Assembly: GCF_025369935.1 (NCBI RefSeq)
Contig: NZ_CP104467.1
Coordinates: 5,835,001 to 5,899,000 of the forward strand
Length of the DNA stretch: 64,000 bases
Source: Paenibacillus andongensis
GTDB lineage: Bacteria > Bacillota > Bacilli > Paenibacillales > NBRC-103111
Direction of reading: 5' to 3'
Shown here in pieces: positions 27,801 through 36,925 of the stretch. The notes beneath the pieces were generated by a model. It made no database searches, was not told the DNA's origin, and saw only the letters and a program-made list of their open reading frames with translations. The position numbers and the translations under genes are program-made. How positions within the stretch are numbered: position 1 is the first letter of the stretch; each line of letters opens with the position of its first letter.

Positions 27801-29980
27801 CCGCTATTACTGCTGGCCGTGTTGCTGTACCACTGGTAGCTCAGCGTCCCCCCATCGCTCACCGTTGCTGCTACACTCAAGGCTGGGTTGCTGCCTCCTT
27901 CGTTCACCGTTGCTCCCATCGGCTGCGTGCCGATACTCGGCATGGCCGCGTTGATCAGCGCGTTCACCGTTACCGACACCGCACTGCTTGTCGCTGTCGC
28001 CGTTTGGCTGCCCGTCGCGCCGCTGTTGGTGTTCGTCACCACGACATAATAATACGTCGTTCCCGCCGTTGTCGTCGGCGCTGAATACGATGCGCTCGTT
28101 GCTCCGCTGATCGCAGCTCCACCGCTATTGCTGCTTGCCGTGTTGCTGTACCACTGGTAGCTCAGCGTTCCGCTGTCACTCACCGTCGCCGCTACACTCA
28201 AGGCTGGGCTGCTGCCTCCTTCGTTCACCGTTGCTCCTGTCGGCTGCGTGCCTATGCTCGGCATTGCCGCGTTTATCAGAGCGTTCACCGTTACCGTGGC
28301 TACGCTGCTTGTCGCCGTCGCCGTTTGGCTTCCCCCTGCGACGCTGTCGGTATTCGTCACCACGACATAATAGTACGTCGTTCCCGCCGTTGTCGTCGGC
28401 GCTGCGTACAATGCGCTTGTTGCACCGCTGATCATTGTGCCGCCGCTATTGCTGCTGGCCGTGTTGCTGTACCACTGGTAGCTCAGCGTTCCGCTATCGC
28501 TCACCGTCGCTGCTATGCTCAAGGCCGGGCTGCTGGCTCCTTCAATCACCGTCTGATCTGTCGGCTGTGTGATAATGTTTGGCGTGGCCGCATTCCTCAT
28601 TGTCCATTTCGCGTACAGTGTCACGTCGGCTGATCCAATGCTGATCGGGGCACCTGCTACGTAATCCGTTCCGGTTCCGTCCGCCTTCGTATTCCATCCC
28701 GCGAACGTGTAGCCCGTCTTCACTAAGTCTCCCGTGTTACCCTGAACCGCAGCCGTATCTCCCGACTGATAAGTGATGCTGTCCGTCGGCGCGCTGCCGG
28801 AAGTAGCGATGTTGCCTTCATACGTCAACGTGTATGTCATTGTAAGCTTCTTGACGGTTGCTTTATAGCTATTAACCAAATCCGAATACGCAACATATGG
28901 CGTGCCGCTGCTGTCGATGACTATACTTGTAGAAATTGCAATATCTGCCGAAAAACCGGCAGAGCCTACATTTACCCACGAGCTTCCGTTAAATTTCATG
29001 ACGGTTGCTTTACCTTTGTTGTTACCCCAATCCGCATACGCAACATAGAGCGTGCCGCTGCTGTCTATGGCTATACTTGTTTGGTCTGCAGGACCTGCCG
29101 AAAAACCGGCGGAGCCTACATTCACCCACGAGTTTCCGCTATATTTCATGACGGATGCTTTTTCGCTGTTAAAATCATCCTTAAACACAACATAGCGTGT
29201 GCCGCTGCTGTCGATGGCTATCATTGTATAATAGGCATAACCTTTCGAAAAACCGGCGGAGCCTACGTTCTCCCACGAGCTTCCGTTATATTTCATTACG
29301 GTTGCTTTATAGCTATTAGCCACATCCTGATACACAACATAGGGCGTGCCGGTGCTGTCGATAGCTATACTTGTATACCTTGCATCACCTGACGAAAAAC
29401 CGGCGGAGCCTACATTCTCCCACGAGCTTCCGTTATATTTCATGACGGTTGCTTTATTACTGTTACCCCCATCCCTATACACAACATAGGGCGTACCGCT
29501 GATGTCGATGGCTATACTTGGATAATCTGCAGCACCTTCCGAAAAAACGGCGGAGCCTACATTTACCCACGAGCTTCCGTTATATTTCATAACGGTTGCT
29601 TTACTACTGTTACTCGTATCCATAAACACAACATAGGGCGTGTCGCTGCTGTCGATGGCTATACTTATTTTAGCTGCAGCACCAAAACCGGCGGAGCCAA
29701 CATTCACCCAAGCGCTTCCGTTATATTTCTTGACGGTTGCATTACCGCCTCTCCCCCCGTCCCTATACACAACATAGGGCGTGCCACTGCTATCGATGGT
29801 CATCATTGTATTAGTTCCAGAATACGGCGAAATACCGGCGGATCCTACATCGACCCATTGTTCAGCGGCCGCTTGGGCAACCATTGGCGCGCCCATATAG
29901 GGTACGCCTGACAAAAAAATCAGCGTTCCCAGTATGAAACTTAATAATTTACGATAAGTCTGCTTTACTTTTCGATTCAT
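24845..29980 (-). CDS. Giant SLH surface protein with seven propeller-like and five Ig-like repeats
   Basis: A 1711-residue exported protein with a signal peptide to about residue 38 (AQAAA). About 39-375: seven 48-residue repeats (pattern WVNVGSAGF...IAIDSSGTPYVVY...KATVMKYNGSS), consistent with one seven-bladed propeller. About 376-455: a Listeria-Bacteroides (InlB B-like) repeat with GYTFAGWNTK. About 456-995: five Ig-like units of 107 residues (NEGGSSPALSVAATV, LSYQWYSNT, GTTYYYVVVTNT). Then a fibronectin type III domain (APTGLTAI to YSNEVIATP), a cadherin-like sandwich (LSSMAVSGLTL), a large beta-rich region, and three C-terminal SLH domains that bind secondary cell-wall polymer. No catalytic motif was found, so adhesion or display is the likely role. 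Confidence 0.93.
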   Translation of the reverse strand: MNRKVKQTYRKLLSFILGTLIFLSGVPYMGAPMVAQAAAEQWVDVGSAGISPYSGTNTMMTIDSSGTPYVVYRDGGRGGNATVKKYNGSAWVNVGSAGFGAAAKISIAIDSSDTPYVVFMDTSNSSKATVMKYNGSSWVNVGSAVFSEGAADYPSIAIDISGTPYVVYRDGGNSNKATVMKYNGSSWENVGSAGFSSGDARYTSIAIDSTGTPYVVYQDVANSYKATVMKYNGSSWENVGSAGFSKGYAYYTMIAIDSSGTRYVVFKDDFNSEKASVMKYSGNSWVNVGSAGFSAGPADQTSIAIDSSGTLYVAYADWGNNKGKATVMKFNGSSWVNVGSAGFSADIAISTSIVIDSSGTPYVAYSDLVNSYKATVKKLTMTYTLTYEGNIATSGSAPTDSITYQSGDTAAVQGNTGDLVKTGYTFAGWNTKADGTGTDYVAGAPISIGSADVTLYAKWTMRNAATPNIITQPTDQTVIEGASSPALSIAATVSDSGTLSYQWYSNTASSNSGGTMISGATSALYAAPTTTAGTTYYYVVVTNTDSVAGGSQTATATSSVATVTVNALINAAMPSIGTQPTGATVNEGGSSPALSVAATVSDSGTLSYQWYSNTASSNSGGAAISGATSASYSAPTTTAGTTYYYVVVTNTNSGATGSQTATATSSAVSVTVNALINAAMPSIGTQPMGATVNEGGSNPALSVAATVSDGGTLSYQWYSNTASSNSGGALISGATSASYAAPTTTAGTTYYYVVVTNTNSGATGSQTATATSSVATVTVNALRNAAMPSIGTQPAGATVNEGGSSPALSVAATVSDGGTLSYQWYSNTANSTTGGTAIGGATSASYAAPTLAAGTTYYYVVVTNTNSGATGSQTATATSSVATVTVNALTNAAMPSFGTQPTGATVNEGDSSPSLSVAATVSDSGTLSYQWYSNTASSNSGGAAISGATSASYAAPTLAAGTTYYYVVVTNTNSGATGSQTTTATSSVAKLTVTAANSSAPLAPTGLTAIAGNGQVALTWNGVSETVTYSVYKGTASGSYDLTSIATVSGATYSYTGLTNGTTYYFAVKASNARGNSGYSNEVIATPQAAIPSASSNANLSSMAVSGLTLSPSFDTRTFSYTASVANGVTLATVTPTISDSNATVKVNRTAVTSGLSSGAISLNVGINPITVVVTAQDGKTTQTYTVNVIRAAVITASSTTPIQVTTVPVSITVPSGVTNAKISATSVTVGSNKEATLPLVEVQAATTLGNVSVTIPDGTKIMAPANWDGTINLPQVLSNSSVRINSGVVSAVIEVGSTDVSLTFDKAVRLLIPNQGGKRAGFVRNGVFTEITEPLSADTQAAADKIAEGGDAKITVGSDLVIWTKHFTKFASYTKVDSPSETGSSGVYGGGATNSATIAAVSGGTTTLNGVTIEVPAGSMASNIQVTVDKVSDASILPVNSASQLVSEVYEIKKDKDGDFSKPVVITLPFDKTKVDFAKLTAGVYWLNEQTHKWVPLDSQIVDEANVTASGSVSHFTKFAVLVSEIAKTVQPQTNETDFADIKGHWSEANVRELVKLSAINGYTDKSFKPNANITRAEFVTVIVKAFHLGAQDGKTFADTETHWAKSAIATAAAAGIVAGYSDNSFGPDDLITREQMAAIVVRAAKLAATDKSINFPDSADISDWARSALATAIAKGLINGYEDGTVKPKVNTTRAEAVTVILRALTAKP
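26990..28610 (-). repeat. Five tandem 321-bp units encoding the Ig-like repeats
   Basis: A common landmark (TTCACCGTTACCG) starts at 27321, 27642, 27963 and 28284, exactly 321 bp apart, so the repeats are kept in register at DNA level and are GC-richer than the neighbourhood. They invite slippage and unequal recombination. Confidence 0.9.
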
Positions 29981-30145
29981 TTACATCCCGCTCCCAACAA
30001 TAATAAATCAAAATTAACTTTCTGGTGCCAAACCTTGCCGAGAACCGTAAAAATCGCCCTTAGAGTTTAATAATTTTCAAATCATCACTTTTATAAGTTT
30101 ACTAAAGCCAACTAAAAGAATAATGAAAGAATCGTCCGAAAACAG

Positions 30146-30181
30146 AAAAAAACCGCGTAGCATCAAGCCTTCGCGGTTTTT
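30146..30181 (-). terminator. Terminator downstream of the GH3 operon
   Basis: AACCGCG/CGCGGTT stem with A/T-runs on both sides. Confidence 0.8.
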
Positions 30182-30245
30182 AATAATTCTGACACTATTG
30201 ATAATTATAATTAAATTTGACATTTAAAAGCCCCTTATTATGAAC

Positions 30246-30343
30246 TTTTTGTAATTAAAAAATGGTACATACAGCTCCGCATCGCCTTGCCGACACCGGA
30301 AGCCGCTCCCGTAATAAATAACTACTTTGTTGTTCAATTTCAT
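30246..30343 (-). pseudogene. Fragment of a short-chain dehydrogenase N terminus
   Basis: From an ATG at 30343 the minus strand reads MKLNNKVVI and then, after a one-base frame change, ITGAASGVGKAM, the classic TGxxxGxG nucleotide-binding start of SDR enzymes, followed by unrelated codons and a stop. Only about 30 codons survive, between the GH3 operon and its terminator. Confidence 0.6.
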
Positions 30344-30368
30344 TGACTTAAACACTTCTCTCTTTAGT

Positions 30369-32645
30369 TTAGGAATCATTAGATCCATTCAACTGCTGAA
30401 GAATGCCGTCCATCGTATCCTCCGTAAAAGCTCCCTGGCTAAAAGCAACCATGGCCCGCAGCGGCATGCCCATCATGACGGCATTCATCATCGCCTGATG
30501 TTCATCATCAGTGGAAGGTAATTGATTCCCGGCATTCGGCCTCATGGCATGCATGATTTGCGCCCCAACGGGATCGCTCATAAGGTCACCCATCGTCGAA
30601 TTTCGGGTAAACTTTTTCTTAACTGACACGGTGGAAGTCACATGAACAATGGCTTTCAACGCAATTTGAGTTGAGGAACTGCCAACAAGAATTTCAAACT
30701 CGCCGGTTTCAACGTGCCAATCCCGAAGAGAGACATTGTAGTAAGCAAACGCTCTCTTGTCTAACTCAAACGTAACCATCTTCTCTTCCCTTGGTTCAAG
30801 CTTCAGCTTCTGGAACTCCTTCAGCTCTTTTTCAGGGCGCGTGACGCTGCTCTGTGAATCACGAACATACAGCTGAACGATTTCTTTGCCAGTCTGATCA
30901 CCCGTGTTTTTGACAGTTACACTTACCCGCACCGTTTCGTTGTCAACAATCGAGTTCTTGTTCACGGTAATATCCGTATATTCGAACGTTGTATAGCTAA
31001 GCCCGTGTCCGAAAGCGAACAGAGGCTTGACTCCTCGTGCTTCGTAATGACGATAACCGACGAACAGCCCTTCACGGTACTCGACTTGGTCCCCTTCCCC
31101 TGGGAAATTAAGGTGTGAGGGATTGTGCCTAAGCTCTATAGGGAACGTTTCCGCCAATTTGCCGCTCGGGTTAGCTTCGCCGAACAATAAATCCGCAATT
31201 GCGCCTCCTGAAGCCTGACCACCCAGATATCCTTCCAATATGCCTTTCACTTTTCCGATCCATGGTAATTCCACCGGAGAGCCATTGCTGAGTACTACAA
31301 CAATGTTCGGTTGGACTTCTGCAACGGCTTCGATTAGCCGGTTATGATTGTCAGGAAGCCGCATATGCTCGCGGTCATAGCCTTCTGACTCGTATCGATC
31401 CGGCAGGCCAGCGAATACTACCGCAACATCTGCGTTCTTCGCTGCTCGAACCGCTTCCTCAAGCAGCTTGTCATCCAACTCGTCCTTCGCCAGCTCATAA
31501 CCTTGCGAATAATTGATTTCTGCCTTATCCGAAGCGATTGCCGCCATTTCATCGTAAGGAATATCGAGCTTGGTCGGAACGATATGCGAGCTGCCTCCGC
31601 CTTGATATCTTGGCTTCTTGGCAAGCTCTCCGATAACGGCGATACCTCCTTGTTTGCGAAGCGGAAGAATACCTTCCTCGTTTTTCAGAAGCACCATGCA
31701 TTCAGCAGCAACGGTCCTGGCCAAACGATGGTGGTCCGCTGGATTGAAGCTAGCGTTCTCCTTTTTGCTGTCAACCGCCTTGAATATAACGGTCAAATAC
31801 CGCTCTACTGCCAGATCCAATTGCTCTTCCGACAATTGTCCCTTCTTGACGGCTTCTACGATTTTGTTATCCCCGAAGCCTCCATTGCCAGGCATTTCAA
31901 GCTCCAATCCCGCTGCAAGACTGGCTACGCGCTCATTTACCGCTCCCCAATCCGAAACGACAAAGCCTTCAAAGCCCCATTCTTCCCGCAGGATATCGTT
32001 TAGTAAATACGGATGCTCTGAAGCATACTCGCCATTGACCTTGTTATACGCAGACATGACCGTCCACGGTTGAGATTGCTTCACTGCTCCTTCGAAGCCA
32101 GCCAGGTAAATTTCCCGAAGGGTTCGCTCATCTACAACCGCATCAACGGTCATGCGGCGATGCTCCTGGTTGTTGACCGCATAATGTTTGGCTGATGTGC
32201 CAATCCCTTGGCTTTGGACGCCGCGGATGTGACTTGCAGCCATTTCCGCGGACAGATACGGATCTTCCGAAAAGTATTCAAAATTCCTTCCACAGAGCGG
32301 AGAACGCTTGATATTCAGCGCTGGGCCTAGAATGATAGCGACATCCTCGGCCTGACATTCTTCACCGAGCGCAATTCCGACTTTCTCAATCAAATCACGA
32401 TCCCAAGATGCGGCAAGACCGGCACCCGACGGGAAGCAGGTCGAGGGAACACTGTCACCAATTCCAAGATGATCACCGCTGCCGCCTTGCTGTTTCCGCA
32501 AACCATGCGGTCCGTCGGTCATCATGATCGAGGGGATTCCGAGCCGTTCTATCGGCTTTGTCCGCCAGAAATTCAGCCCCGAACATAAGCTAGCTTTTTC
32601 CTCCAACGTCATTTGTGCTAGTAACTGTTTTATATTTCTACTCAT
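30369..32645 (-). CDS. Glycoside hydrolase family 3 beta-glucosidase-like enzyme
   Basis: The 758-residue cytoplasmic enzyme (no signal) has a GH3 TIM barrel (about 1-300) with substrate loop [13 protein letters not shown] and KHYAVNNQE and nucleophile Asp232 in VVSDWGA. An alpha/beta sandwich follows, with the probable acid/base Glu in ESEGYDR. Then come a fibronectin-like C-terminal domain and an extra Met-rich tail of about 80 residues ([12 protein letters not shown]). It removes beta-linked sugars from the non-reducing end of imported oligosaccharides. It lies 16 bp after the second GH3 gene and ends the saccharide operon. Confidence 0.92.
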   Translation of the reverse strand: MSRNIKQLLAQMTLEEKASLCSGLNFWRTKPIERLGIPSIMMTDGPHGLRKQQGGSGDHLGIGDSVPSTCFPSGAGLAASWDRDLIEKVGIALGEECQAEDVAIILGPALNIKRSPLCGRNFEYFSEDPYLSAEMAASHIRGVQSQGIGTSAKHYAVNNQEHRRMTVDAVVDERTLREIYLAGFEGAVKQSQPWTVMSAYNKVNGEYASEHPYLLNDILREEWGFEGFVVSDWGAVNERVASLAAGLELEMPGNGGFGDNKIVEAVKKGQLSEEQLDLAVERYLTVIFKAVDSKKENASFNPADHHRLARTVAAECMVLLKNEEGILPLRKQGGIAVIGELAKKPRYQGGGSSHIVPTKLDIPYDEMAAIASDKAEINYSQGYELAKDELDDKLLEEAVRAAKNADVAVVFAGLPDRYESEGYDREHMRLPDNHNRLIEAVAEVQPNIVVVLSNGSPVELPWIGKVKGILEGYLGGQASGGAIADLLFGEANPSGKLAETFPIELRHNPSHLNFPGEGDQVEYREGLFVGYRHYEARGVKPLFAFGHGLSYTTFEYTDITVNKNSIVDNETVRVSVTVKNTGDQTGKEIVQLYVRDSQSSVTRPEKELKEFQKLKLEPREEKMVTFELDKRAFAYYNVSLRDWHVETGEFEILVGSSSTQIALKAIVHVTSTVSVKKKFTRNSTMGDLMSDPVGAQIMHAMRPNAGNQLPSTDDEHQAMMNAVMMGMPLRAMVAFSQGAFTEDTMDGILQQLNGSNDS

Positions 32646-32661
32646 TCTTAATCTCCTTCAC

Positions 32662-35178
32662 CTATATAAGCTCAAATTTAGCTTCCTTCACTACTTGAGA
32701 ACTCGGACCAACGTAGACCTTGAAGTCACCTGCTTCGGCTTCATATCGGCGGTTTGACGTGTAGAATTTCAAATCCTCTTCCGTAATAGCAAACTGGACT
32801 TCCCGGCTCTCTCCCGGCTTCAAATCAATTTTTTCAAAACGCTTCAACTCTTTCACAGGCCTCACAGTGCTTCCATACAGATCCTGGATGTACAGCTGAA
32901 CGATTTCTTCGCCGGCGTGATCTCCAGTGTTGGTCACTGTTAAACTTAAGTTCAGCTTGTCAGTCCGAGATAACTGAACTTTATCCAGTTGGATATCTGA
33001 GTAAGCGAAGGTTGTATAGCTAAGTCCATATCCGAAAGGATATAGGGGCTCATTTGGCGTATCTAAATATTTAGAAATGAATTTTTGAGCTTGATTCTCC
33101 TCGGTGAGAGGTCTTCCTGTGTTGAAATGATTGTAATATAGTGGTACCTGGCCCACCTTATACGGGAAGCTCATTGTCAGTTTTCCTGACGGGTTGTAAT
33201 CACCGATCAATACGTCAGCGATGGCGTTGCCCGCTTGCGAACCCAGGAACCAGGTTTCGACAATAGCATCTACATGACGGTCAAACCAATCCAAGACAAG
33301 CGGTCTACCGTTGGTGAGTACCAGGATCGTAGGTTTACCCAGGTTCATAATAGCTTCTGCCAGCTGCTGCTGAACATCCGGAAGCTCAATATCCGCGCGG
33401 GATGCCGCTTCCCCGGACATATCGCTGTTCTCGCCCAGTGCGAGAATAACTACATCAGCTTGCTGTGCCAAAGCAACTGCTTGATCAATACCGCCATCAA
33501 TGCTGCTATTTACCTTGCACCCTTCAGCGTACAGCAAATTCCCCGAACCGATTCCTTTCTCCTTAAGTCCTTGAAGGAGAGTTACGGTATCATTGCCATA
33601 CCTCGAGAATTGCCACGGGCCAAGCAAATCCTTACTGGCCGCAAACGGTCCGATGACGGCAATTTTCTTCTTCCCTGTGAGCGGAAGCACACCGTTATTT
33701 TTCAATAGCACAATGGATTTCTGGGCTAGCTTGCGACTCTCTTCCAAATGATCTGCATGGAAATGATATTCGATTTCTTTTTCCGGTCTTATATAGCGGT
33801 AAGGATCATCCATGATACCAATTTTGTATTTATAGGTTAAAATACGACGAACCGCCGCATCCAATTGTTCTTCCTTTACGATCCCTTCTTCGATAAGCCG
33901 AGGAAGCTGATCGAAGTACAATCGCGTCACCATCTCAATGTCCATCGTAGCGTCAATTGCCATTTTGGCAGCCGCCGCCTCATCCTTGGCGCAGCCATGA
34001 ATTCGGATTTCGTCGATCGCGCCATAATCGGAAATTAGTATCCCTTCAAAGCCCAGCTCATCCCTCAATATATCTTTCAGCAAATAAGAACTGCCAGCCA
34101 CCGGAACTCCTTGGTAAATGTTGAACGAATTCATCACCGAACCAGCTCCCGCCTCAAGACCTGCTTGAAAAGGAGGCAAATATACGTTGCGTAAAGTACC
34201 TTCAGTAATATCAACCGTATTGTAATCTCTACCGCCTTCGGCAGCCCCATATGCGATAAAATGCTTTAAACAGGCGATCAACGTCTCTTCGTTGAACAAG
34301 CTGTCGCCTTGAAATCCTTCAACTTGAGCCTTGGCGATGAGCGAGCCTAAATAAGGATCTTCACCCGCGCCTTCCACCACGCGTCCCCAGCGGGCATCCC
34401 GGGTCACATCCACCATCGGGCCGTGATTATAGTTGATGCCGGAAGCGGTCGCTTCCTTGGCTGCAATAGCACATGCCTTCTTGATCGCATCTAGATCCCA
34501 GCTGCAGGACCACCCGAGCGGAACCGGAAATACGGTCTGATGCCCGTGAATAATATCCGCGTTAAATAACAGCGGGATCTTGTGCGGTGATTGTTCCACG
34601 GCAATTTTTTGCAGTTCGAACACCCTGTTGCTGTCAAAAGCGCCTAGGATGGATCCTGCCATTCCTTCCGCTACCAATTGCTCTGGAGGTGCCGATTCCA
34701 CATCGCCGCCGAAAGAGAAGTTAGAAGCACCGCACTGGCTCATTTGTCCGATTTTATCCTGAATGGTCATTCGGCTGATGAAACGTTCGACTTCTTCGCG
34801 AATTTCTTCGTCCGATCTGAGCGTCACGCCAGTCTTACGGAAAGGCGCAACTTTGGAGATCAAATCTTCCGTAAGCGATGATCCCCTCCCCCTTTCCCCG
34901 TGAATTGCCGTTTCCTCTGAGGCAAAAGGCAGTCTTATCCTGCCCGTAAAAGCATTCTCTGAAAATTCAAGATCAATCGTGATAGGTTCTGGCGAATAGG
35001 TAATACGCCCTATCGCTTTAAGCCGATTCCCCTCGGTTTGAATATCAACAATTTCAACAGGCAATGGAAAAGGCTCCATACTCACGGATAATGATATGCC
35101 ATCATTCTCTTCCACATGAAAAACAATTTTCGTTTGCGATTGACTCCTTGTCACCTTGCAGTTCCATATACCAATCAT
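32662..35178 (-). CDS. Glycoside hydrolase family 3 enzyme, beta-xylosidase/beta-glucosidase type
   Basis: About 838 residues: an N-terminal beta-rich extension of about 100 residues not typical of GH3, then the TIM barrel (MTIQDKIGQMSQ, NYNHGPMVDVTRDARWGRVVEGAGEDPYL) with the nucleophile Asp in ILISDYGA, the alpha/beta sandwich with ALGENSDMSGEA, and a fibronectin-like domain. No signal peptide, so it acts on imported saccharides. The ATG at 35178 is 8 bases after GGGAGG; an in-frame upstream ATG has no such site. A stem-loop lies between this gene and the binding protein gene upstream and could tune relative expression. Confidence 0.92.
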   Translation of the reverse strand: MIGIWNCKVTRSQSQTKIVFHVEENDGISLSVSMEPFPLPVEIVDIQTEGNRLKAIGRITYSPEPITIDLEFSENAFTGRIRLPFASEETAIHGERGRGSSLTEDLISKVAPFRKTGVTLRSDEEIREEVERFISRMTIQDKIGQMSQCGASNFSFGGDVESAPPEQLVAEGMAGSILGAFDSNRVFELQKIAVEQSPHKIPLLFNADIIHGHQTVFPVPLGWSCSWDLDAIKKACAIAAKEATASGINYNHGPMVDVTRDARWGRVVEGAGEDPYLGSLIAKAQVEGFQGDSLFNEETLIACLKHFIAYGAAEGGRDYNTVDITEGTLRNVYLPPFQAGLEAGAGSVMNSFNIYQGVPVAGSSYLLKDILRDELGFEGILISDYGAIDEIRIHGCAKDEAAAAKMAIDATMDIEMVTRLYFDQLPRLIEEGIVKEEQLDAAVRRILTYKYKIGIMDDPYRYIRPEKEIEYHFHADHLEESRKLAQKSIVLLKNNGVLPLTGKKKIAVIGPFAASKDLLGPWQFSRYGNDTVTLLQGLKEKGIGSGNLLYAEGCKVNSSIDGGIDQAVALAQQADVVILALGENSDMSGEAASRADIELPDVQQQLAEAIMNLGKPTILVLTNGRPLVLDWFDRHVDAIVETWFLGSQAGNAIADVLIGDYNPSGKLTMSFPYKVGQVPLYYNHFNTGRPLTEENQAQKFISKYLDTPNEPLYPFGYGLSYTTFAYSDIQLDKVQLSRTDKLNLSLTVTNTGDHAGEEIVQLYIQDLYGSTVRPVKELKRFEKIDLKPGESREVQFAITEEDLKFYTSNRRYEAEAGDFKVYVGPSSQVVKEAKFELI

Positions 35179-35205
35179 TTCGTTATCCTCCCGAATGTTT
35201 ATATC

Positions 35206-35240
35206 AAACCCCAACCAACAAGTGCGAAGTTGATTGGGGT
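35206..35240 (-). terminator. Intercistronic stem-loop between the binding protein and GH3 genes
   Basis: ACCCCAA/TTGGGGT with inner CAAC/GTTG pairing; no long T-run, so it is more likely an mRNA-stabilising or partially terminating hairpin. Confidence 0.5.
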
Positions 35241-35250
35241 CATATCCAGC

Positions 35251-36792
35251 TTATTTACTCGTTTTCGCCCATTCATCCAACTGTTTTTGCTTTTCCGCGA
35301 CAATTTTATCAATACCTGCGGATTTGAGTTTTGCAATATAATCTGGAAGCGCTTTATCCGGGTCAAGCGTCCCTGTTTCAACACCTTTTTGATATTGGTT
35401 GTTTACGTTAGTTACGGCTGTAATTTCCGTCTTCACAGGCTCAGCATTAAAGTTGAAACCAAGTGCCTTCGATTTCTTGGCATTCTTATTGAACTCAGCT
35501 GTCTTTTTCCAAATATCCGGATCATCTCCTTTAAACACATAGGAGAGGAATTGGTTGCCGAACATCCATCCTAACCCCATGTAATAACCGCTGGTTTTCG
35601 CGTCAACACCTTGCGGAAAGTCGATCATATTGTCAGAAACTTTCACATAATGCTTACCTTCAATACCCCAGTCAAGCAAATTAATCAGATCTTTATCTGT
35701 GTACAGCAGATTTAACAGCATCATTGCGCGCTCTGGGTTCGTTGAATTCCGCGGAATTCCCCACATAATGCCGGTAATCGTTCCTGTCGTCGCAATCGGT
35801 TCGAGCAGCTGGGCCGTCACCATCGAATACGTCGTTAATCTGGATTCCTGGGCTTCAAAACCGGGTTTCATCGTAGCCATATATCCAAATAATTTACCGG
35901 ATTTAACCAAATCAGACGTTGATGTTTGGCTAGTTGCCGCATCCTTTAACACATAACCGGCCGTGTACCAGCTTCTGAACTTTTTGATGAGTGCAGTGTA
36001 TTCCGGCGTTTCTTGAAAATTGACAACTTTCATATTATTGTCGTACCCAGGCAGAACGCCAAAGCCATCTACTAAGGAATCCTCCGGTTGATACACTTGC
36101 AAGAACGTTGAGCCGTTGCCGCCAGGAGCAATCGGAGTCAAATTCGGCTCTTTTTCTTTCACAATTTTCAGAAGAGGCTCGACATCGTCTAATGTTTTGA
36201 TCTTGCTAATGTCGATATTGTATTTATCAACAATGTCCTTTCTCATCACAAATCCGTAGCTTCTCGCCAAATCCCGAATGCTGGCAACGCCATAAATCTT
36301 GCCATTAATTTTCGGAGCGTTCAGATACGCGGGTTCCAGCACTTCGGAAATTCCTTTTCCATATTTCTTAATTAGATCGTCTAAGGCATTCAATTGCCCT
36401 TTGGCCACTTGGGAAGCATACCCCCCCAATATTGTCATCACATCGAGCTTATCGTTACTGCTCATCATCAGATTCGTTTGCTGATTCCAATTCCCAATGC
36501 TGATAGGAAGAAGTTTGACAGTCGCGTTTATCTTCGCTTTAGTGATTTTGTTTACCTCATCCTGGATGAGATTCATATCTTTCGGTATCGCGCCGAAAAT
36601 AGGGAACGCCATCGTAAGCTCAGCTGATGTTTTCGTGTCAACATTGCCTGACGAAGCCGCGTTCGGAGAAGATGTCGCGCTGGTGGAAGCGGCACTTTGA
36701 TTGCTCGTATCCTTTCCGCATGCTGTAAGGAAAAGCATTGTAACCATGATCATGGCCAATAACATCGTCAACATTTTAGTCCGTTTTCTCAT
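35251..36792 (-). CDS. Extracellular saccharide-binding lipoprotein (ABC importer)
   Basis: The 513-residue protein has a lipoprotein signal (MLFLTAC) followed by a Ser/Ala/Asn-rich linker and the SBP_bac_1 fold of LipO-type binding proteins, which pair with LplB/LplC permeases. The size, about 500, is typical for Paenibacillus oligosaccharide-binding lipoproteins. It is the first gene of the downstream sub-operon with the two GH3 genes, with its own promoter region that carries the same tandem motif seen before the permease genes. The ATPase is not encoded nearby, so a shared MsmX-like ATPase elsewhere is expected. Confidence 0.9.
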   Translation of the reverse strand: MRKRTKMLTMLLAMIMVTMLFLTACGKDTSNQSAASTSATSSPNAASSGNVDTKTSAELTMAFPIFGAIPKDMNLIQDEVNKITKAKINATVKLLPISIGNWNQQTNLMMSSNDKLDVMTILGGYASQVAKGQLNALDDLIKKYGKGISEVLEPAYLNAPKINGKIYGVASIRDLARSYGFVMRKDIVDKYNIDISKIKTLDDVEPLLKIVKEKEPNLTPIAPGGNGSTFLQVYQPEDSLVDGFGVLPGYDNNMKVVNFQETPEYTALIKKFRSWYTAGYVLKDAATSQTSTSDLVKSGKLFGYMATMKPGFEAQESRLTTYSMVTAQLLEPIATTGTITGIMWGIPRNSTNPERAMMLLNLLYTDKDLINLLDWGIEGKHYVKVSDNMIDFPQGVDAKTSGYYMGLGWMFGNQFLSYVFKGDDPDIWKKTAEFNKNAKKSKALGFNFNAEPVKTEITAVTNVNNQYQKGVETGTLDPDKALPDYIAKLKSAGIDKIVAEKQKQLDEWAKTSK

Positions 36793-36860
36793 GCTCTAAC
36801 CCCTCTTTTGAAGTTTAATGGCGTTTCTAGTTCTAATGATAGTCTAAGGATTGAGAGCCC

Positions 36861-36905
36861 GCTAACAGTTTGCTGACTTATTTGTTACCGCTTTCCTGAC
36901 TTTTT
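36861..36905. promoter_or_regulatory. Tandem 23-bp-spaced motif before the binding-protein gene
   Basis: Two CTGAC-centred units (36873 and 36896) 23 bp apart inside CTAACAGTTTGCTGACTT and CGCTTTCCTGACTTTTT. The same layout occurs at 42311-42355 before the permeases. Candidate binding site of the YesN-type regulator. Confidence 0.65.
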
Positions 36906-36925
36906 GCCCGATGAGTAAACCATGG

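Noticed and set aside
27268-28633. Long plus-strand frames across the SLH gene repeats, and a resemblance to a repeat array such as CRISPR
   Set aside because: They are antisense shadows of the 321-bp coding repeats. The unit is far too long and coding, without spacers, for a CRISPR array.
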